Source of the DNA: CAZSLZ01 sp964607865
GTDB lineage: Bacteria > Vulcanimicrobiota > JAJTBE01 > CAZSLZ01
Length of the DNA stretch: 20,691 nucleotides
Direction of reading: 5' to 3'
Assembly: GCA_964607865.1 (NCBI GenBank)
Contig: CAZSLZ010000045.1
Coordinates: 1-20,691 of the forward strand
Shown here: positions 7,537 to 15,361 of the stretch, one piece after another
How the letters are laid out: every line of letters starts with the position of its first letter
Position numbering within the stretch: position 1 is the stretch's first letter
Notes under the pieces: model-generated
What the model was told of the DNA's origin: nothing
Database searches by the model: none
The model's input: the letters and a program-made list of their open reading frames with translations, nothing else
Program-made: the position numbers and the translations under genes

Positions 7537-8424
7537 ATGGAAAATATAATAGTCTGTTCTCTATGTGAAACAGAGAATCCTCAGGAACACCGATTTTGTC
7601 ATTATTGTGGGACACCTATAAAGAAGGGGTTAGAACGGCAACTCAGTCGGCAGGAGGCCCACAAGCTCTTGGAGTTGTCTTTTGCCTTTGAAATTAATAA
7701 TCTGGTAAAAGAAGCTATAAAGGCTTATTCTGCTATTTTAGAAACATGCCCCAATTATGCAGATGTTCATTTCAAATTGGGAAATGCTCTGGAAGCCGAC
7801 GGGCAGATAGCCAAGGCAATAGCCGAGTATCAAGCCGCTATCCGTATCAACCCCAATTATGTTGACGCTCACAGAAAACTTGGTGAAACATATATGGATG
7901 AAGGTTTATTGGAAGAAGCGAAACTGGAGTTTAACAAAGTTATAAACACAAAGGTCCAGTATCGGTTTGCCGATGTCCATAACAATCTGGGAGTTGCTCA
8001 CGAAAAATCCGGGGAATATGAGGAAGCTATTAATTTCTACAAATCTGCAATTGAAATCAATCCTCGTTATGCCAAGGCCAGGTTTAACCTGGGAAATGTT
8101 TACAGCACCCTGGAACAATATGAAAAAGCTGTGGAACAGTATCAGAAAGGGCTGGAAACTTATTCCCGCGATGCATTGTGCTATAACAACCTGGGAATAG
8201 CCCTGGCAAATCTGGGAAAATTGGAAGAGTCGATTGAAGCTTTCAGAAAATCGATAGAGTTAAGGCCTGATTATTGGAATGCCCATCACAACCTGGCGAC
8301 TGCCTATATGGAAGTTGGCAATAATGATGAGGCCCTGTCTGTGGTGAAGAACGCCCTGGAAAAGAACCCGGAAAATGAAGAATTCAAAGAAATGTTAGAA
8401 AATATAGAAACTGCAGCCACTTAA
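7537..8424 (+). CDS. Zinc-ribbon/TPR-repeat protein
   Basis: A 295-residue cytoplasmic protein starting at ATG 7537, with GGGAGG at 7525-7530 six bases upstream; the frame extends to a TTG at 7468, but that overlaps the candidate promoter and lacks a ribosome site. It opens with a short zinc ribbon, C-x2-C and C-x2-C (Cys7, Cys10, Cys21, Cys24, the last followed by Gly), then a basic linker, then about seven tetratricopeptide repeats from residue 41 to the end. The repeats are well formed, with the W/L-G-Y-A-pattern positions as L-G-N-A/V, L-G-E-T and L-G-V/I-A and Pro at the ends (I-N-P, R-P, N-P). TPRs bind protein partners; the ribbon probably adds a second contact. The J-domain/TPR gene follows after 51 bases, so the two likely work together. 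Confidence 0.9.
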   Translation: MENIIVCSLCETENPQEHRFCHYCGTPIKKGLERQLSRQEAHKLLELSFAFEINNLVKEAIKAYSAILETCPNYADVHFKLGNALEADGQIAKAIAEYQAAIRINPNYVDAHRKLGETYMDEGLLEEAKLEFNKVINTKVQYRFADVHNNLGVAHEKSGEYEEAINFYKSAIEINPRYAKARFNLGNVYSTLEQYEKAVEQYQKGLETYSRDALCYNNLGIALANLGKLEESIEAFRKSIELRPDYWNAHHNLATAYMEVGNNDEALSVVKNALEKNPENEEFKEMLENIETAAT

Positions 8425-8475
8425 CTGGTTAAAACGTTCAGACACAAATAAAATCCAGAGAGGAATAAAAGTGTT

Positions 8476-9114
8476 ATGGCCGCAAAAAGAGATTATTATA
8501 AAACTTTAGGAGTTGCTCCTATTGCATCACAGGAAGAGATACGCAAGGCATACAGGATGTTGTCCAAAAAGTATCATCCTGATTTGAATCCACATTTAAA
8601 ATCTATTGCTGAAGATAAAATGAGGCAATTGGTGGATGCTTATAATATTTTAAGTAACCCCGCAAAACGCAAGGCATACGATAATGAGCCACAGTTTCAG
8701 GTTAAGAAGTTCAAGAAGGGTGGCCAGAGCCGGGCTAAAACCGGTGGCGCCTCTAAGAAGTCTAAATTTAAGAAGGAACCTTCAATTCTGGAAAGAATTC
8801 TTTCGCCTTTTCTGAAGAAAAAAGGTGAAACGGGCCCCGGCGGGGAACAAATTGATCATAAACAGGCTGATATGCACTTTACCATTGGTTTGTCCATGGC
8901 CGAACAGGAAACTTTTTACGAAACAGCCAAAAACGAGTTCAAGTTATCCACCAAATTTGATCCTACTTTTGTGGAAGCCTTTTTTAACCTGGGGCTTATG
9001 TATTACAAACTGGGGGAATTTGACGAAGCCCGGGTCAGTTTTCAGAAAGTACTTCAGTTTGATAAAACCGACCGTATGGCGCAAAAAATGATCGAGCTTT
9101 TAAGTGAAGATTAA
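8476..9114 (+). CDS. J-domain (DnaJ-like) protein with C-terminal TPR
   Basis: A 212-residue co-chaperone-like protein. Residues 6-70 form a J domain with D-Y-Y-K-T-L-G-V at the start, the essential HPD tripeptide at 34-36 and a helix IV ending K-R-K-A-Y-D. The HPD motif implies stimulation of an Hsp70 (DnaK) ATPase. A strongly basic linker follows (about 75-120, many Lys and Gly). Residues 131-205 carry about two TPRs (F-F-N-L-G-L-M-Y-Y-K-L-G-E-F-D-E-A-R). The glycine/phenylalanine region, zinc centre and C-terminal substrate domains of a full DnaJ are absent, so this is a specialised J protein, not the housekeeping chaperone. The start has AGAGG about 14 bases upstream, rather far. A strong terminator lies behind it. 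Partner unknown; the adjacent zinc-ribbon/TPR protein is the natural candidate. Confidence 0.9.
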   Translation: MAAKRDYYKTLGVAPIASQEEIRKAYRMLSKKYHPDLNPHLKSIAEDKMRQLVDAYNILSNPAKRKAYDNEPQFQVKKFKKGGQSRAKTGGASKKSKFKKEPSILERILSPFLKKKGETGPGGEQIDHKQADMHFTIGLSMAEQETFYETAKNEFKLSTKFDPTFVEAFFNLGLMYYKLGEFDEARVSFQKVLQFDKTDRMAQKMIELLSED

Positions 9115-9130
9115 TTATAAATTTCAGAAT

Positions 9131-9157
9131 AAAAAAAGGGCTTCAAGCCCTTTTTTT
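9131..9157. terminator. Bidirectional rho-independent terminator
   Basis: A GGGC stem, TTCAA loop and GCCC stem flanked by seven A on the left and seven T on the right. The symmetric flanks give a T-tract on both strands, so it can end the J-domain operon (+) and the ferredoxin transcript (-), which converge here. Confidence 0.9.
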
Positions 9158-9174
9158 GTTTGATAAATTCTGAT

Positions 9175-9345
9175 TTATGAAGCTTCTATGGCATCCACAG
9201 GGCAAACATCAGCGCAAGCGCCACAATCGGTGCAGGTTTCCACATCTATGACATACTTATCGTCACCTTCGGAAATTGCTTCCACGGGGCAAACTGCCTC
9301 ACAGGATCCACAGGAGATGCAATCATCATTAATTGTGTGAGCCAT
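9175..9345 (-). CDS. Small 2[4Fe-4S] ferredoxin
   Basis: A 56-residue protein too short for many ORF filters. Reading the minus strand from ATG at 9345 gives two cluster motifs: C-x2-C-x2-C-x3-C-P at Cys9, 12, 15, 19 and again at Cys38, 41, 44, 48, each followed by Pro and V-E-A-I or V-D-A-I. This is the clostridial-type 8Fe ferredoxin pattern, a low-potential one-electron carrier in the cytoplasm that serves enzymes such as pyruvate:ferredoxin oxidoreductase or hydrogenases. Acidic residues dominate, as usual. An AAGGA site lies ten bases before the start. It stands alone, 110 bases behind the DUF1189 stop, and ends at the shared terminator. Its presence suggests an anaerobic lifestyle, though such ferredoxins also occur in aerobes. 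Confidence 0.93.
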   Translation of the reverse strand: MAHTINDDCISCGSCEAVCPVEAISEGDDKYVIDVETCTDCGACADVCPVDAIEAS

Positions 9346-9455
9346 CAGTCATTCATCCTTTCGTAGTTTAAAAAATTAAGTTTCTCAACGAAACAAACAT
9401 TTCTTCAACCTTAACTTTTTATATCGTTTTATAAATTCCTTGTGTTTTATCAAAT

Positions 9456-10331
9456 TTAATAGGAAAATTCTTCCGGGTTCTTCTTTTCTTCCGGGTTACC
9501 TGAATCTTTCAGCTCTTTTTTCTCGCCAGTTGCCGGCTCCTTATCCTGTTTGTTCATTACCCTGGTTACATTATAAATAATATAAATATATATTCCAAAA
9601 TAGATTGCCTTGCCGATAAAATCAGGAAGGCTGAAGAGCAGGCCCAGAACGCAATCGATAACAGCCATTATAATAATTGGAACCATGGCAGCATACATTG
9701 AAATGTTGACCAGGTTGGAAAAACTGTATTTACTATTGTTGACCATACTCTGGGCAAGAGCTGCAAATACAAATACCTGCAATGCCAGTAAAACTGATTT
9801 GATGGCAAGTAAAACTATGAAAAAACCAGGAAAAGAGTAACTAATAATTCGTTGGGAAATGTTTTTAACTTTCTGTTTGGTGATTTCCAGTGCTTCAATT
9901 CCTTTGAGGCTGATGGAATCAGTTTTAAAAGGGTTTTCTTTATATATTATCTCTGTTTCTTTCATCAGAACGCCCTGCTGATATTCATCAAGGTTTGCTA
10001 TTTCACCGGTGGTATCAATTATCAACGCCAGGTTTCCGGTTTTATCTTTCAATATTACCGGCATATTGTCTTTAACAACCAACTTGCCGTTGCTGATTTT
10101 CATATCGGGTATTTTTTCCTGAAATAGCTGATCCACCTGTTTTATGAATTTTGTAAGTTTATAAGTTGATATTGCCGAATACATGACTACTGTCACCAAT
10201 AAAACCATAGATAACAGCGCCACTGTGGAAATCATATCAACCTTATGAAACTCAGCGAAACCCTCGGGGTTTTTAAATGCTTTGTGGAATATCTCTTTTA
10301 TTGAGGGACGTTTGAATGAATTCTCTTCCAT
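9456..10331 (-). CDS. DUF1189-family membrane protein
   Basis: A 291-residue integral membrane protein. It has a first membrane segment (about 33-55), an extracytoplasmic domain of about 105 residues with the family's I-P-D-M-K-I-S-N-G-K-L motif (74-84) and a L-A-L-I-I-D-T-T-G strand (101-109), then three hydrophobic segments (about 163-194, 208-233, 238-258) and a charged lysine/glutamate C-tail in the cytoplasm. This layout matches DUF1189 proteins, whose function is unknown. The start has a perfect AGGAGG (10337-10342) five bases upstream, right behind the stop of the phosphatase gene (12-base gap), so the two are co-transcribed and perhaps coupled. A membrane sensor or partner for the phosphatase is possible but is inference from adjacency only. 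Confidence 0.82.
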   Translation of the reverse strand: MEENSFKRPSIKEIFHKAFKNPEGFAEFHKVDMISTVALLSMVLLVTVVMYSAISTYKLTKFIKQVDQLFQEKIPDMKISNGKLVVKDNMPVILKDKTGNLALIIDTTGEIANLDEYQQGVLMKETEIIYKENPFKTDSISLKGIEALEITKQKVKNISQRIISYSFPGFFIVLLAIKSVLLALQVFVFAALAQSMVNNSKYSFSNLVNISMYAAMVPIIIMAVIDCVLGLLFSLPDFIGKAIYFGIYIYIIYNVTRVMNKQDKEPATGEKKELKDSGNPEEKKNPEEFSY

Positions 10332-10343
10332 CAGTTCCTCCTG

Positions 10344-13300
10344 TTAAATTGTTACTATGAGCAGAGAAAAGTCGTCGGTGATTTTTCTGCGTGTGAATTT
10401 TTGTACACTGGTATGAATTTTATTTGCCAATGCCTGGGATGAAAGATGAAAATTCTCCCGCACAATCTCAATCAGCCGGTTTATTCCGAAGAATTCCCCT
10501 TCCCTGGATCTGGCTTCGTTAATACCATCAGTATAAAGAATGATAATATCGCCCGGCCCCACCTGGAATAACTCTTCGCTATACGAAGTATCGGGAAACA
10601 CTCCGATTAGCAGATCATTGTTTTCAAAAATTTTCACTTCTTTTTCTGAATCATCCCAGATAATCAATGGTTCATGCCCGGCGGAAGAAAACTTCAACTC
10701 ATTGGTGTTCAGGTTTAAATCCAGATATACCAGACTGATAAACTTGTCTATTTCGGTTTCCACTTCCATTAGATGGTTTAATAAAGTTAAAACCTGGGAG
10801 GGAGAATAATCAGCCACTGCATAGGAACGTAGAATATATTTAGCCCGGGCATTGTAGATTGCAGCTTCGGTTCCTTTTCCCGATACATCGGCAATAACTA
10901 GCCCATAACGCTTATTACCTATGGGTATTACCTCGAAGTAATCGCCGGATAATATCTCAGATGGGATATAGACCTGTCCCACGTCAATACCCTTGTATTC
11001 AACTTCCTGGGCAGGCATCAAATTTCGCCTTATGACCTGGGCCACGTTGTATTGTTCCTTATAAAGACGGGCGTTTTCAATTGCCACTGCCGCAGAGTTT
11101 GCAATGGTAGAAAGCAGGTTTATTTCATAGCTTCTGAAATGATAGATTTCTTTTTTATAGATATTGATGAGCCCTATAACCCTGTCCCTGACTTTCAGCG
11201 GAACCGATAGTATGCTTTTTAAGCCTTCTTTTTTTACCCGCCTGGGGAATTTAAAAGGTGATGAACTTTCATCTTCATCCAGTAACACCATGGGCCTGGA
11301 GGTCTTCACGGCAATACCCGCAATGCCCGACCCCACATTGAATGTCTCTCCCAGTTCATACTCTGATAAACCATGAGTTTTTAAAATTCTTAAATCTTCA
11401 TGCTCCTTGTCCAGAAGCATGATCGAAGCTGCGTCAGCTTCCATTACACTAACCACCTGGCGGGTAATTTCATCCAGCACCTTGTCCAGTTCCAGGGTTG
11501 AGGTAATCGATTTTCCCACGTCGAAAACTGTGGCAAGTTCCCTTACCTTATTCCTGATTATTGCGTATAAACCGGCGTTTTCAATGGCTATTGCCGACTG
11601 GTTGGCAAAGGATCTGAGCAATCGTACCGACTGGCTGTCAAATTTATTGCCTTCTTTTGTAAAGCAATTTAAAATTCCCACCACTTTTTTTCTGGAAACC
11701 AGGGGAATCGAGATATACCCTCCCATGGATGAAGATTTTAATGCTTCATGGATTTCGCTGTCTATGGGTTCTATATCGGTAGATACATAATAGGTCATAT
11801 AACGGCGCCGCCTGACGGTCTTTTCTGAAATTCTCTTATGCAATTCCGGGTTTGCCAGTTCGCCCCACAACCCACGGGAAGCTTTCAGTTCGTAAACCCT
11901 TTTTTCTTCTTCCCAGGATAACATAGAGGTGGCAGCGGCGTTTACCAGATGAGATGCCTTGTCCACTACCAGATCAAAAACCCTGGATAACTTCAGGGTA
12001 CCGGTCACAGCTGTGGAAACCTGATGCAGAGCTTTCAATTGGTCGAGATTTCCCTCAAGCCTGTCCACAAGGGTAGCCCGTTGGATAGCTGTGGCTATCT
12101 GGATCGCCAGGGTCATGATAACCCTTACCTGAGCTTCTGTGAATGAATGGGCAATTCGGCTGTCATCAAGAATAATCAACCCTGTAAGTTGTTCTTTGGA
12201 TAAAAGGGGAGAAATGAGGCATGAATTGGTGGGCAATACTTCGAAGAAACGTTCGAAAGCAGAATTACCTGTGGTTTCAGTCAGTTTCAGTGGTTGTCCT
12301 TTTATCAGGGTATCCCACAAATCGTCGGAAATCTCATCAATAGCCAGGCTATAGACCGAGAAGAAGTCTTTCTGTTCTTCCGACAAGCCTTTGCTGGCAG
12401 CCACGTTTAATTCCAGTTTTTTGTAGTCAAGAAGGAGTATCAGGCAACGGTTCACCCCCACCACTCTGGTTAACTGTTCCACACTGTGGTCCAGGACTTC
12501 TTCCAGGGTAACGCTGGCACCTATGGAGCGCGCAGCCTCATAAAGGGAGCTGGCTTCCCGGGCTTTTTTCTTTTCAAGTTCGAACAAACGGGTATTGTCG
12601 ATACCCATGGCGGCATGGCCGGCAAAAATGGATAGCAACTCCACCTCTTCCGGTGTAAACTCTCTTCTCTTTCGGTCAATAATGTTTAGAAGCCCTTTTA
12701 TCTCGCCTTTTGTTTCCAACGGCACACCCAGGTATGACTTTATTTCGCCAGGACCGAATTTCTTATCCAGATAATGTTCACTGGTATATATAGGTAAATC
12801 AGTTTCCAGCATTTTTTTATTCTTTTGAGAAGAATATTTTTCATCAAAGGTTACCGCCACATATTTTGAAAGCACCTTATTTTCGATAAGGTAGATAGAA
12901 CCTGCGTCGGCATGGGTCAAGTGGACTGATAATTCCACGATAAGTTTGAGAAGATGTTTTAAATTCAGGGAAGTGGACAGCCCCTTGCCTATTTTTATGA
13001 AATAATTTTTCATTTCATCCCTGGATTGCGAAATCTCATCGGCCCTCTTCTGGGTTTCGTTATACAGGCGGGCTGTTTCAATCACCAGAGAAACTTCCGA
13101 CGCCAGAGCTTCCACAAATTCAATTTCCTTCTGATGAAAAAGCCTCTTTTTGTCCTGGGATACAAGATGCATAAGCCCCTTTACATGCCCTCCCACTTTA
13201 AGGGGGACACTGAGCAGGGATTTTACATTCCAGGCCGACAACGGGGTTGATTCCAGCCGCCTGTCGTTCTGGGCATCATAAGAATACAGGGTATTGCCTG

Positions 13301-14123
13301 TCTTGCAGACAATGCCCGTAGCGCCCTTGTTTTCTTCTATTTTACCGCCAAATATCTTATCTGCATATTCATCGTTGGATGCAAAAACTTCAATGAATTT
13401 TCTGCTGTCGTCCAACAGGGCAATGGCGCATTTGTCAACCTCGAAGGTCTGGGTAATTCGATCTACTATGGTAAGCAGCAATTCCTTCAAGCGAATGTCA
13501 CCGGTGAGTTCGCGGGATATTTCTGAAATAAAACTCATCACATTGGAAACCTTGAGTTCCTGATCCTTCTTTTCAATTTCATCTTTTAAAATGCCTGGCA
13601 ACTCTGAAAGCTTGTCCAACACAGCTTCAAATTTATCTTCATCAAGGATGGGGGTTTTAAGGTATAAATCAATATCTTCTTCTTTAATCTCAGGATATTT
13701 TGCCAGAATAGCTTTTCTCATTTCCAGCCCTGGTTTGGAGAAAAAATGCCCCCCTACCACGTAAAAAACCGGGCGATTCTCTATTTTTAACGGATAAATA
13801 AAAGATTTTATGCCAAATTTGCAGGTATCCAGAACCGGCTCCTGTTTTTCCTTTGCTTCTTCAAATAGTTTTTCATGAAAATCCATGCATTTTCTTCTGC
13901 TTAAACATTCATGTTCTTCAGGAGAATCAGATTCGGAAATCAAGTTTTTACAGAAGGGGGCCAGATGCAGGGCTGGTGTAATTTGTTTTCCATGGGGAGA
14001 AAAAATTGAGAGTGTGATACCTGTTAACGATGATATAGTGCTTAAAAGCTTGTAACAACCTTGATAGCAAACCCCGGAAAGCCCATCTATTTGTATGTTA
14101 TCATCTGGAAAATAACCGGGCAT
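10344..14123 (-). CDS. Multi-sensor PP2C/SpoIIE-type serine/threonine phosphatase (PocR + five GAF domains)
   Basis: A 1259-residue cytoplasmic signalling protein. Residues about 10-180 form a PocR-type sensory domain (F-C-K-N near 57-60, cysteines at 73, 79 and 101, Y-P-L-K-I-E-N-R-P-V-F-Y-V-V-G-G-H). Five GAF domains follow at about 205-352, 380-512, 532-682, 703-850 and 872-1017, separated by helical linkers; several keep the S-V-P-L-K-V...G-L-I-N-I core strand. Residues 1040-1259 are an RsbU/SpoIIE-type PP2C phosphatase with metal-binding aspartates in SGDYF (Asp1061), ADVSGKG (Asp1079), YTDG (Asp1199) and TDDFS (Asp1250/1251), so catalysis should be intact. Such phosphatases usually dephosphorylate an anti-anti-sigma (STAS) protein; none is seen nearby. 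The start has GAGG about eight bases upstream. No kinase, receiver or membrane segment is present. Confident family call; ligands unknown. Confidence 0.95.
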   Translation of the reverse strand: MPGYFPDDNIQIDGLSGVCYQGCYKLLSTISSLTGITLSIFSPHGKQITPALHLAPFCKNLISESDSPEEHECLSRRKCMDFHEKLFEEAKEKQEPVLDTCKFGIKSFIYPLKIENRPVFYVVGGHFFSKPGLEMRKAILAKYPEIKEEDIDLYLKTPILDEDKFEAVLDKLSELPGILKDEIEKKDQELKVSNVMSFISEISRELTGDIRLKELLLTIVDRITQTFEVDKCAIALLDDSRKFIEVFASNDEYADKIFGGKIEENKGATGIVCKTGNTLYSYDAQNDRRLESTPLSAWNVKSLLSVPLKVGGHVKGLMHLVSQDKKRLFHQKEIEFVEALASEVSLVIETARLYNETQKRADEISQSRDEMKNYFIKIGKGLSTSLNLKHLLKLIVELSVHLTHADAGSIYLIENKVLSKYVAVTFDEKYSSQKNKKMLETDLPIYTSEHYLDKKFGPGEIKSYLGVPLETKGEIKGLLNIIDRKRREFTPEEVELLSIFAGHAAMGIDNTRLFELEKKKAREASSLYEAARSIGASVTLEEVLDHSVEQLTRVVGVNRCLILLLDYKKLELNVAASKGLSEEQKDFFSVYSLAIDEISDDLWDTLIKGQPLKLTETTGNSAFERFFEVLPTNSCLISPLLSKEQLTGLIILDDSRIAHSFTEAQVRVIMTLAIQIATAIQRATLVDRLEGNLDQLKALHQVSTAVTGTLKLSRVFDLVVDKASHLVNAAATSMLSWEEEKRVYELKASRGLWGELANPELHKRISEKTVRRRRYMTYYVSTDIEPIDSEIHEALKSSSMGGYISIPLVSRKKVVGILNCFTKEGNKFDSQSVRLLRSFANQSAIAIENAGLYAIIRNKVRELATVFDVGKSITSTLELDKVLDEITRQVVSVMEADAASIMLLDKEHEDLRILKTHGLSEYELGETFNVGSGIAGIAVKTSRPMVLLDEDESSSPFKFPRRVKKEGLKSILSVPLKVRDRVIGLINIYKKEIYHFRSYEINLLSTIANSAAVAIENARLYKEQYNVAQVIRRNLMPAQEVEYKGIDVGQVYIPSEILSGDYFEVIPIGNKRYGLVIADVSGKGTEAAIYNARAKYILRSYAVADYSPSQVLTLLNHLMEVETEIDKFISLVYLDLNLNTNELKFSSAGHEPLIIWDDSEKEVKIFENNDLLIGVFPDTSYSEELFQVGPGDIIILYTDGINEARSREGEFFGINRLIEIVRENFHLSSQALANKIHTSVQKFTRRKITDDFSLLIVTI

Positions 14124-14161
14124 TTATTCGACCTCATTTAATTGATAAATTTAAATATTAC

Positions 14162-14186
14162 AAAAAGGAGCTGGGGCGGCTCCTTT
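14162..14186 (-). terminator. Terminator-like hairpin in the phosphatase leader (possible attenuator)
   Basis: Read on the minus strand, AAAGGAGC pairs with GCTCCTTT around a 7-base loop and runs into a five-T tract. It points toward the phosphatase start, 38 bases away, and lies downstream of the only strong promoter seen, so it would act inside the leader unless it ends a separate short transcript. An alternative is a hairpin that sequesters the internal GGAG. Confidence 0.55.
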
Positions 14187-14311
14187 AGAGAGTTGAAAAC
14201 TTAGTTGATAAAACCGTTGTAATTTAACATAGCTTCAATAAAACGGTAGTTCTCGACAATGATAATGTCTGTTTCTATAAGCCTTACAAACTCCTGTGTT
14301 TTGGTTTTTTT

Positions 14312-14340
14312 ATATTACCAGAAATAACGGGGTTTGTCAA
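14312..14340 (-). promoter_or_regulatory. Strong sigma70-like promoter reading toward the phosphatase
   Basis: On the minus strand a perfect -35 TTGACA (14335-14340), a 17-base spacer and TAATAT (14312-14317) with an extended TG one base before it. Start of transcription would be near 14305, giving a leader of about 180 bases before the phosphatase ATG. Confidence 0.7.
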
Positions 14341-14431
14341 TTGAAAACCCATACAGCTGGAAGCCATCAAACGTAGAAATAGATAATACTAAAAATATTT
14401 AACAAATTTTATGTTTTTTTTATATAGTTCT

Positions 14432-14439
14432 GCTATAAT
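14432..14439 (+). promoter_or_regulatory. Extended -10 promoter element reading right
   Basis: TGC-TATAAT, an extended -10 with a perfect hexamer at 14434-14439. The -35 region is only T-rich. It would drive the 14.45-14.98 kb region, where the only frame of note is the short membrane protein. Confidence 0.35.
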
Positions 14440-14712
14440 TAATTTAGAAAAAAATGAAGAAAAAAATTGTCCCAGGCAATTTCAAACCAAATTAATATAT
14501 CTGCGGTGCCCGCTTCTTCACGCCTGCTCTTGAAAAATCAGCCGGTAACTGGCTCTGGCGGGGTATAAGATAAATTTAAAAGAATCTGAAACCGATGACA
14601 GCAGTTTTATTCAGAATTTCTATCCAAAAAATGGATTGATTCTGAAAATATAGATGATTACTCTGAAAAAGCCCTTATTTTGAATGAAACCAAGTATCTA
14701 GGCAAAGCCGGT

Positions 14713-14976
14713 ATGAACCCTGGAATGAAAACAGGCCTGGCTCTCACTGGTATTGGTACCGCCTGGGCGGCAGCTTCCATACTTTTACCGGTTACTCTCG
14801 GATCGGGTATTTTCATAGGGCTGACAGGAGCTAAAATTGCCTATATGAACCGCCAGAAAATTAAAAAAGGCGTAAAAAAACTTTATAATAAAATAAAAAC
14901 TTGGCAGTACCATTTAGCAAAAAGCCCGGAAAACCGTGAAAACTGTAAAAAATATAAGCGGCGTTTCCACCACTGA
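14713..14976 (+). CDS. Short hypothetical membrane protein, possibly the remnant of a larger gene
   Basis: An 87-residue frame from ATG 14713; a TTG at 14680 would add 11 residues and the frame is open back to 14599. No convincing ribosome binding site precedes any of these starts. It encodes a glycine/alanine-rich hydrophobic stretch (about residues 4-43) that could form a membrane hairpin, then a very basic tail (K-I-K-K-G-V-K-K-L-Y-N-K-I-K ... K-K-Y-K-R-R-F-H-H). I do not recognise the family. Protein-like fragments in other frames upstream, together with the missing start signals, suggest that this is the surviving 3' end of a frameshifted gene; a genuine small membrane protein is the alternative. 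A strong hairpin with a T-rich tail follows at 15053-15088. Confidence 0.4.
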   Translation: MNPGMKTGLALTGIGTAWAAASILLPVTLGSGIFIGLTGAKIAYMNRQKIKKGVKKLYNKIKTWQYHLAKSPENRENCKKYKRRFHH

Positions 14977-15361
14977 AGCTGTTACTGCCGGTGGTTTGTA
15001 AAAGCTAATAAGAGATAATCTTCTGTTCAACCTGTATAATATTAAAATTCTGGAACCGCTTTTGCAGCAAAAGGGGTTCTTCATTTTTAGAAACATCCTG
15101 TCTGCTGGTTCCAAACCGTCCCATTAATAATGAGGGGCAAATCGTTCGCAATGAGCAGAGAAAAAGGTGAAAGATCTTTGTGTTCATGAATGCAAGGTGG
15201 GTGGGGGGGAAACAAACCCGATTTAAACTGAGGTTTCCAAGGTTTCCAAATGTTACATTCCAACTTCAAATTTATTTGAGCTTGGTTTTCTGTTCTACCT
15301 GCCAATGATAAGCATTTTCAATGCCAATGGAATTATGTTTGTTTTTGAAGGGTTATTGTTA
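14977..15361. other. Gene-free stretch with hairpin and short repeats
   Basis: 385 bases between the short membrane frame (+) and the TPR lipoprotein (-), which converge here. I find no credible gene. It holds a TATAAT at 15035-15040 without a -35, the strong hairpin at 15053-15088, a G-rich run near 15198-15209 and a perfect 9-base tandem repeat (GGTTTCCAA twice, 15232-15249). No clear terminator for the lipoprotein gene is visible. Confidence 0.5.
15053..15088 (+). terminator. Strong stem-loop with T-rich tail, probable terminator
   Basis: GAACCGCTTTTG (15053-15064) pairs with CAAAAGGGGTTC (15068-15079) over 12 positions with a single G-G mismatch and a CAG loop, followed by TTCATTTTT. It lies 76 bases behind the short membrane frame and most likely ends transcription from the left. 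It is also compatible with a small structured RNA. Confidence 0.5.

Larger units (their letters stand above)
14124..14679. other. Gene-poor region upstream of the phosphatase: leader, two promoters, possible gene debris
   Basis: 556 bases without a convincing gene. The left part (14124-14311) is the probable phosphatase leader with a terminator-like hairpin. The middle (14312-14440) is very AT-rich and holds two back-to-back promoter-like sequences, one per strand. The right part (about 14500-14679) is less AT-rich and reads as protein-like fragments in different frames, broken by stops: C-G-A-R-F-F-T-P-A-L-E-K-S-A-G-N-W-L-W in one frame and K-E-S-E-T-D-D-S-S-F-I-Q-N-F-Y in another. This suits a decayed N-terminal part of the short frame that follows. 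Confidence 0.5.

Noticed and set aside
11164..13563. Several plus-strand frames of 70-127 codons
   Set aside because: All are opposite the 1259-residue phosphatase, whose domains are continuous there; their Ser/Thr/Leu-rich translations are typical of antisense reading.
15232..15249. 9-base tandem repeat as a CRISPR-like or mobile-element trace
   Set aside because: Only two copies without a spacer and no inverted repeats or transposase nearby; a simple local duplication explains it.
15087..15305. 72-codon minus-strand frame in the gene-free stretch
   Set aside because: It starts with TTG without a ribosome site, its translation shows no domain-like pattern, and it runs through the stem-loop tail at 15088; not supported as a gene.
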